Origin: Fidelibacterota bacterium
GTDB taxonomy: Bacteria > Pseudomonadota > Alphaproteobacteria > Rhodospirillales > Rhodospirillaceae
Direction of reading: 5' to 3'
Assembly: GCA_947473445.1 (NCBI GenBank)
Contig: CANJEU010000056.1
Coordinates: forward strand, 1-9,416
Length of the DNA stretch: 9,416 bases
Of this stretch, positions 6,397 to 9,416 are shown one piece after another; the stretch's first letter is position 1; every line of letters starts with the position of its first letter. The translations under genes and the position numbers were made by a program. The notes under the pieces are model-generated. The model saw only the letters and a program-made list of their open reading frames with translations. It had not been told where the DNA came from and searched no databases.

Positions 6397-7235
6397 TGAC
6401 TGATCCTCTCCAGGATCCCGTGCCCCTGGTGGAGGAGCCCGCGCCGCGCCGCCGGCGGTTTAAGGTCGGTACGACCAAGCTGCGCAGCCTGTCGTTCAAC
6501 CGCATCTTCCCCAATATGATCACGGTGCTCGCGCTGTGCGCGGGCCTGACGTCGATCCGTTATGGCTTCAACGAGCAATGGGATCGCGCCGCGCTCGCGA
6601 TCGTTGTTGCGGGGATGCTCGACGGCCTCGATGGACGCATTGCTCGCCTGTTACGGGGCACGAGCGATTTTGGCGCTGAGCTCGACTCGCTCGCCGACGC
6701 TATTAGTTTCGGCGTGGCGCCTGCGCTGGTGCTGTTCCTGTGGGCCATGCACGACGCGGGCGGTGTCGGCTGGGCAGTGTGCCTTCTTCACGCGGTGTGC
6801 ACCGTGCTGCGCCTCGCGCGCTTCAATACGATGATTGGTCAGGACCTGCCGCACTGGGCGCACAATTACTTCACCGGTGTTCCATCTCCAGCCGGCGCCG
6901 GCATCGCGCTCATGCCGATGTTCTTCTGGTTACTGACCGATGAACGCATCTTCCAACATTGGGCCGTCAGCGGGATTTTCCTGATCGCCTCGGCGCTGCT
7001 GATGGTCAGCCGTGTGCCTATCTACTCAGGCAAGCACGTGCGCCTGAAACCGCAGCTGGTGGTGCCGCTGATGGTGGGCGTGGGTGTGCTCGCCGGTCTG
7101 TTGTGGGCCGAACCCTGGGCGACCTTAAGCTTCCTGGGCCTCGTTTATATCGCCATGATCCCCATGAGCGTGTGGTCATATCGCCGTTTGAAAAACGGCG
7201 ATCAGGCCGCGCAGGCCGCAGCGCCCAGCGCCTAG
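6396..7235 (+). CDS. pssA: CDP-diacylglycerol--serine O-phosphatidyltransferase
   Basis: This integral membrane enzyme makes phosphatidylserine from CDP-diacylglycerol and L-serine, the substrate for Psd encoded just upstream. The CDP-alcohol phosphatidyltransferase signature is complete: D76-x-x-D79-G80-x-x-A83-R84, then G93, D97 and D101. The aspartates are known to hold the metal ion and act in catalysis. The 279-residue length fits the type II PssA found in most bacteria outside the enteric group. A basic, proline-rich N-terminal tail (1-30) precedes several membrane segments; the first is near 38-55. The ATG shares its A with the psd TAA, which indicates translational coupling. Its stop is immediately next to the convergent uvrB stop. 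Because Psd is the neighbour, a phosphatidylserine synthase is favoured over other members of the superfamily such as phosphatidylglycerophosphate synthase. Confidence 0.95.
   Translation: MTDPLQDPVPLVEEPAPRRRRFKVGTTKLRSLSFNRIFPNMITVLALCAGLTSIRYGFNEQWDRAALAIVVAGMLDGLDGRIARLLRGTSDFGAELDSLADAISFGVAPALVLFLWAMHDAGGVGWAVCLLHAVCTVLRLARFNTMIGQDLPHWAHNYFTGVPSPAGAGIALMPMFFWLLTDERIFQHWAVSGIFLIASALLMVSRVPIYSGKHVRLKPQLVVPLMVGVGVLAGLLWAEPWATLSFLGLVYIAMIPMSVWSYRRLKNGDQAAQAAAPSA
7180..7202. other. Perfect inverted repeat inside the 3' end of pssA
   Basis: Ten bases (7180-7189, ATCGCCGTTT) pair exactly with 7193-7202 around a GAA loop. As it is an inverted repeat, it can fold in transcripts of either strand. 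It lies 33 bases before the pssA stop, within codons for YRRLKNGD. No T-run follows it on either strand, so it is not a classical intrinsic terminator. Confidence 0.6.
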
Positions 7236-9416
7236 CTAACGTCCGCGCGACCGCCGACCGGTTGGCCGCCCGCTCTTTGCGCGCGGATTGCGAACCGATT
7301 TACGCATAGCCTGCTGGCTTAGCAGCTGCGAGGCCTCGGCCGACAAAGCCGGATCGCCGGGTTCGCCGATGCCGTCACCCGAGCCGCCGTACTCAAGCTC
7401 CAGATGTTCAAGACGCCGCAGTTCATCGCGCAAGCGCGCGGCTTCCTCGAACTCGAGGTCTGCCGCAGCGGCGCGCATCTTGGCTTCGATATCGCTGATC
7501 GTGGCCCTGAGATTATGACCAATCAGGGGTTTTTCTTCCCCGAGGCCCGTTTCCACAGTCACGTGATCCTGCTCGTAGACGCTGTCGAGGACGTCATTGA
7601 TGCGCGTGCGAATAGTGGCCGGTGTGATGCCGTTGGCGGCATTGAAGGCTTGCTGGCGTTCGCGGCGGCGATTGGTTTCACCGATTGCCTTTTCAAGCGA
7701 ATTGGTCATGCGGTCGGCATAGAGAATGACGCGGCCGTCGACGTTACGGGCCGCGCGCCCGATGGTCTGAATCAAGGAGCGTTCTGAACGCAGAAAACCT
7801 TCCTTGTCGGCGTCGAGGATCGCCACGAGGCCGCATTCGGGGATATCGAGACCTTCGCGTAGAAGGTTAATGCCCACGAGCACATCGAACGCGCCAAGGC
7901 GTAAGTCACGGATAATCTCGATCCGCTCCAACGTCTCAATGTCCGAATGCATGTAGCGCACGCGGATGCCTTGCTCGTGGAAATATTCGGTGAGGTCTTC
8001 GGACATGCGCTTGGTCAGGGTCGTGACGAGCACACGCATGCCGCGGGCCGTGACGGCTTTGACTTCGCCGAGCAAATCGTCCACCTGCTTTTCGGCAGGA
8101 CGAATAATGCAGGTTGGATCGATCAGCCCCGTCGGGCGGATCACCTGCTCGACGAACGCGCCGCCGGTGCGCTCCATTTCCCAGCCGCCGGGCGTTGCCG
8201 ACACGAATACGGTGTCCGGGCGCATCGCTTCCCACTCCTCGAATTTCAAGGGGCGGTTATCGGTGCATGAAGGAAGGCGGAATCCGAATTCAGATAGGGT
8301 GGATTTGCGATTGTAATCGCCTTTGAACATGGCGCCGATCTGCGGCACCGCGACGTGGCTTTCATCGACGAACAGCAAAGCGTCTTCCGGAAGGTATTCA
8401 AACAGTGTCGGCGGCGGCTCGCCTTTATTGCGGCCGGTTAGGAAGCGCGAATAGTTTTCGATGCTTTTGCAGTGCCCCGTGGTTTCGAGCATTTCGAGAT
8501 CGAAAGTGGTGCGCTGCTCAAGACGCTGGGCTTCGAGAAGTTTTCCCTGGGCGTTGAACTCGGCGAGGCGTTCCTGCAACTCGGCCTTGATGCCTTTCAT
8601 GGCTTGCGACAGCGCCGGCCGTGGCGTGACGTGGTGGCTTGAGGGATAAACCACTTCGTAAAGGATGTTCGCGGTCTTCTCGCCGGTGAGCGGATCGAAC
8701 TCGTGAATGAATTCGATGTCATCGCCGAACAGCGAGACGCGCCAGGCGCGGTCTTCATAGTGGGCGGGGAAAATCTCGACCACGTCGCCGCGCACGCGAA
8801 AAGTCCCGCGATGGAAATCGGCGTCATTTCGCTTGTATTGCAAAGCTACGAGTTGCTTGACGAGATCGGCGCGCGGCAGGGTCGCGCCCTGCTTCAACGT
8901 GATCGTCATCTTCGAGTAAGACTCGAGCGATCCAATGCCGTAGATGCAACTGACCGACGCGACAATAATAGTATCGCGTCGTTCCAGAATTGAGCGCGTG
9001 GCGGCATGGCGCATGCGATCGATCTGCTCGTTGATGCTGGAGTCTTTTTCGATATAGGTGTCGGTGCGAGGGACGTAAGCTTCCGGCTGGTAGTAGTCGT
9101 AATACGACACAAAATACTCAACGGCGTTTTCGGGGAAGAACTGCTTCATCTCTCCGTAAAGCTGCGCGGCGAGGGTCTTGTTCGGCGCGAGAATGAGGGC
9201 CGGCCGTCCGCTCTGGGCAATGACATGGGCCATGGTGAAAGTCTTGCCCGAGCCCGTGACGCCCAGGAGAACTTGATCGCGCTCATGTGCCCGGACACCG
9301 GCCAGAAGCTCGGCGATGGCTTTGGGCTGGTCGCCTGCCGGGGTGAAATCGCTCTTCAGCTTGAATTCCGCGCGCGGACCGGCAGGCGGCTTGGCGTAAA
9401 GCGGAACGGCAAGGGG
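7236..9416 (-). CDS. uvrB: Excinuclease ABC subunit B (N-terminus cut by window edge)
   Basis: UvrB is the damage-verifying helicase-like subunit of nucleotide excision repair; it receives DNA from UvrA and then recruits UvrC. The 726 visible residues run in frame from the right edge. In this numbering the Walker A motif GVTGSGKT is at 52-59. The tyrosine-rich beta-hairpin SYYDYYQPEAYVP (104-116) is the element known to clamp one DNA strand. The DESH box is at 351-354, SATPG at 406-410, and the helicase motif VI QTIGRAAR at 550-557. A UVR domain for UvrC contact lies at about 640-672, followed by a basic Arg-rich tail. The UvrB core normally begins near FKL (18-20), so at least 17 residues precede it and the true start is outside the window. 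An internal ATG at 9233 lies after the Walker A motif and is not the start. The gene converges on pssA. Confidence 0.98.
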   Translation of the reverse strand, partial: PLAVPLYAKPPAGPRAEFKLKSDFTPAGDQPKAIAELLAGVRAHERDQVLLGVTGSGKTFTMAHVIAQSGRPALILAPNKTLAAQLYGEMKQFFPENAVEYFVSYYDYYQPEAYVPRTDTYIEKDSSINEQIDRMRHAATRSILERRDTIIVASVSCIYGIGSLESYSKMTITLKQGATLPRADLVKQLVALQYKRNDADFHRGTFRVRGDVVEIFPAHYEDRAWRVSLFGDDIEFIHEFDPLTGEKTANILYEVVYPSSHHVTPRPALSQAMKGIKAELQERLAEFNAQGKLLEAQRLEQRTTFDLEMLETTGHCKSIENYSRFLTGRNKGEPPPTLFEYLPEDALLFVDESHVAVPQIGAMFKGDYNRKSTLSEFGFRLPSCTDNRPLKFEEWEAMRPDTVFVSATPGGWEMERTGGAFVEQVIRPTGLIDPTCIIRPAEKQVDDLLGEVKAVTARGMRVLVTTLTKRMSEDLTEYFHEQGIRVRYMHSDIETLERIEIIRDLRLGAFDVLVGINLLREGLDIPECGLVAILDADKEGFLRSERSLIQTIGRAARNVDGRVILYADRMTNSLEKAIGETNRRRERQQAFNAANGITPATIRTRINDVLDSVYEQDHVTVETGLGEEKPLIGHNLRATISDIEAKMRAAAADLEFEEAARLRDELRRLEHLELEYGGSGDGIGEPGDPALSAEASQLLSQQAMRKSVRNPRAKSGRPTGRRSRGR

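Overview
The window looks like a stretch of chromosome from a GC-rich alphaproteobacterium. This is inferred from base composition, from the short pyruvoyl-type phosphatidylserine decarboxylase gene placed directly ahead of pssA, from the class II c-type cytochromes, and from the triheme dehydrogenase-type cytochrome c. The exact genus cannot be told from the sequence alone. I see no insertion sequence, phage gene, tRNA, rRNA or CRISPR array.

Layout. Positions 1-384 (minus) hold the N-terminal part of a LOG-family nucleotide phosphoribohydrolase that runs off the left edge. Divergent from it, positions 535-3409 (plus) form a small periplasmic cytochrome cluster. It has two class II cytochromes c in tandem, a strong intrinsic terminator, then a three-heme cytochrome c of the alcohol/gluconate dehydrogenase subunit type, followed 5 bases later by a third class II cytochrome c. 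Positions 3561-4388 encode an unrecognised polytopic membrane protein with a likely TTG start. Positions 4508-5488 encode a membrane-anchored protein with two Ig-like repeats and a C-terminal LysM domain, with a likely GTG start. Positions 5668-7235 are the phospholipid genes psd and pssA, overlapping by one base. Positions 7236-9416 (minus) are uvrB, complete at its C-terminus and cut at its N-terminus by the right edge. It converges on pssA with no base between the two stop codons.

How the genes work together. PssA makes phosphatidylserine from CDP-diacylglycerol and serine, and Psd decarboxylates it to phosphatidylethanolamine; this is a standard two-step pair. The four cytochromes look like an electron-transfer module in the periplasm. 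The triheme protein resembles the subunit that passes electrons from a membrane-bound dehydrogenase to quinone or a terminal oxidase, but no dehydrogenase catalytic subunit is present here. The class II cytochromes all keep a methionine in the first helix where six-coordinate c-556-type proteins have their second heme ligand. The rest of the window is ordinary housekeeping. The cytochrome cluster is the part most worth a second look; I do not see strong evidence for a wholly new system.
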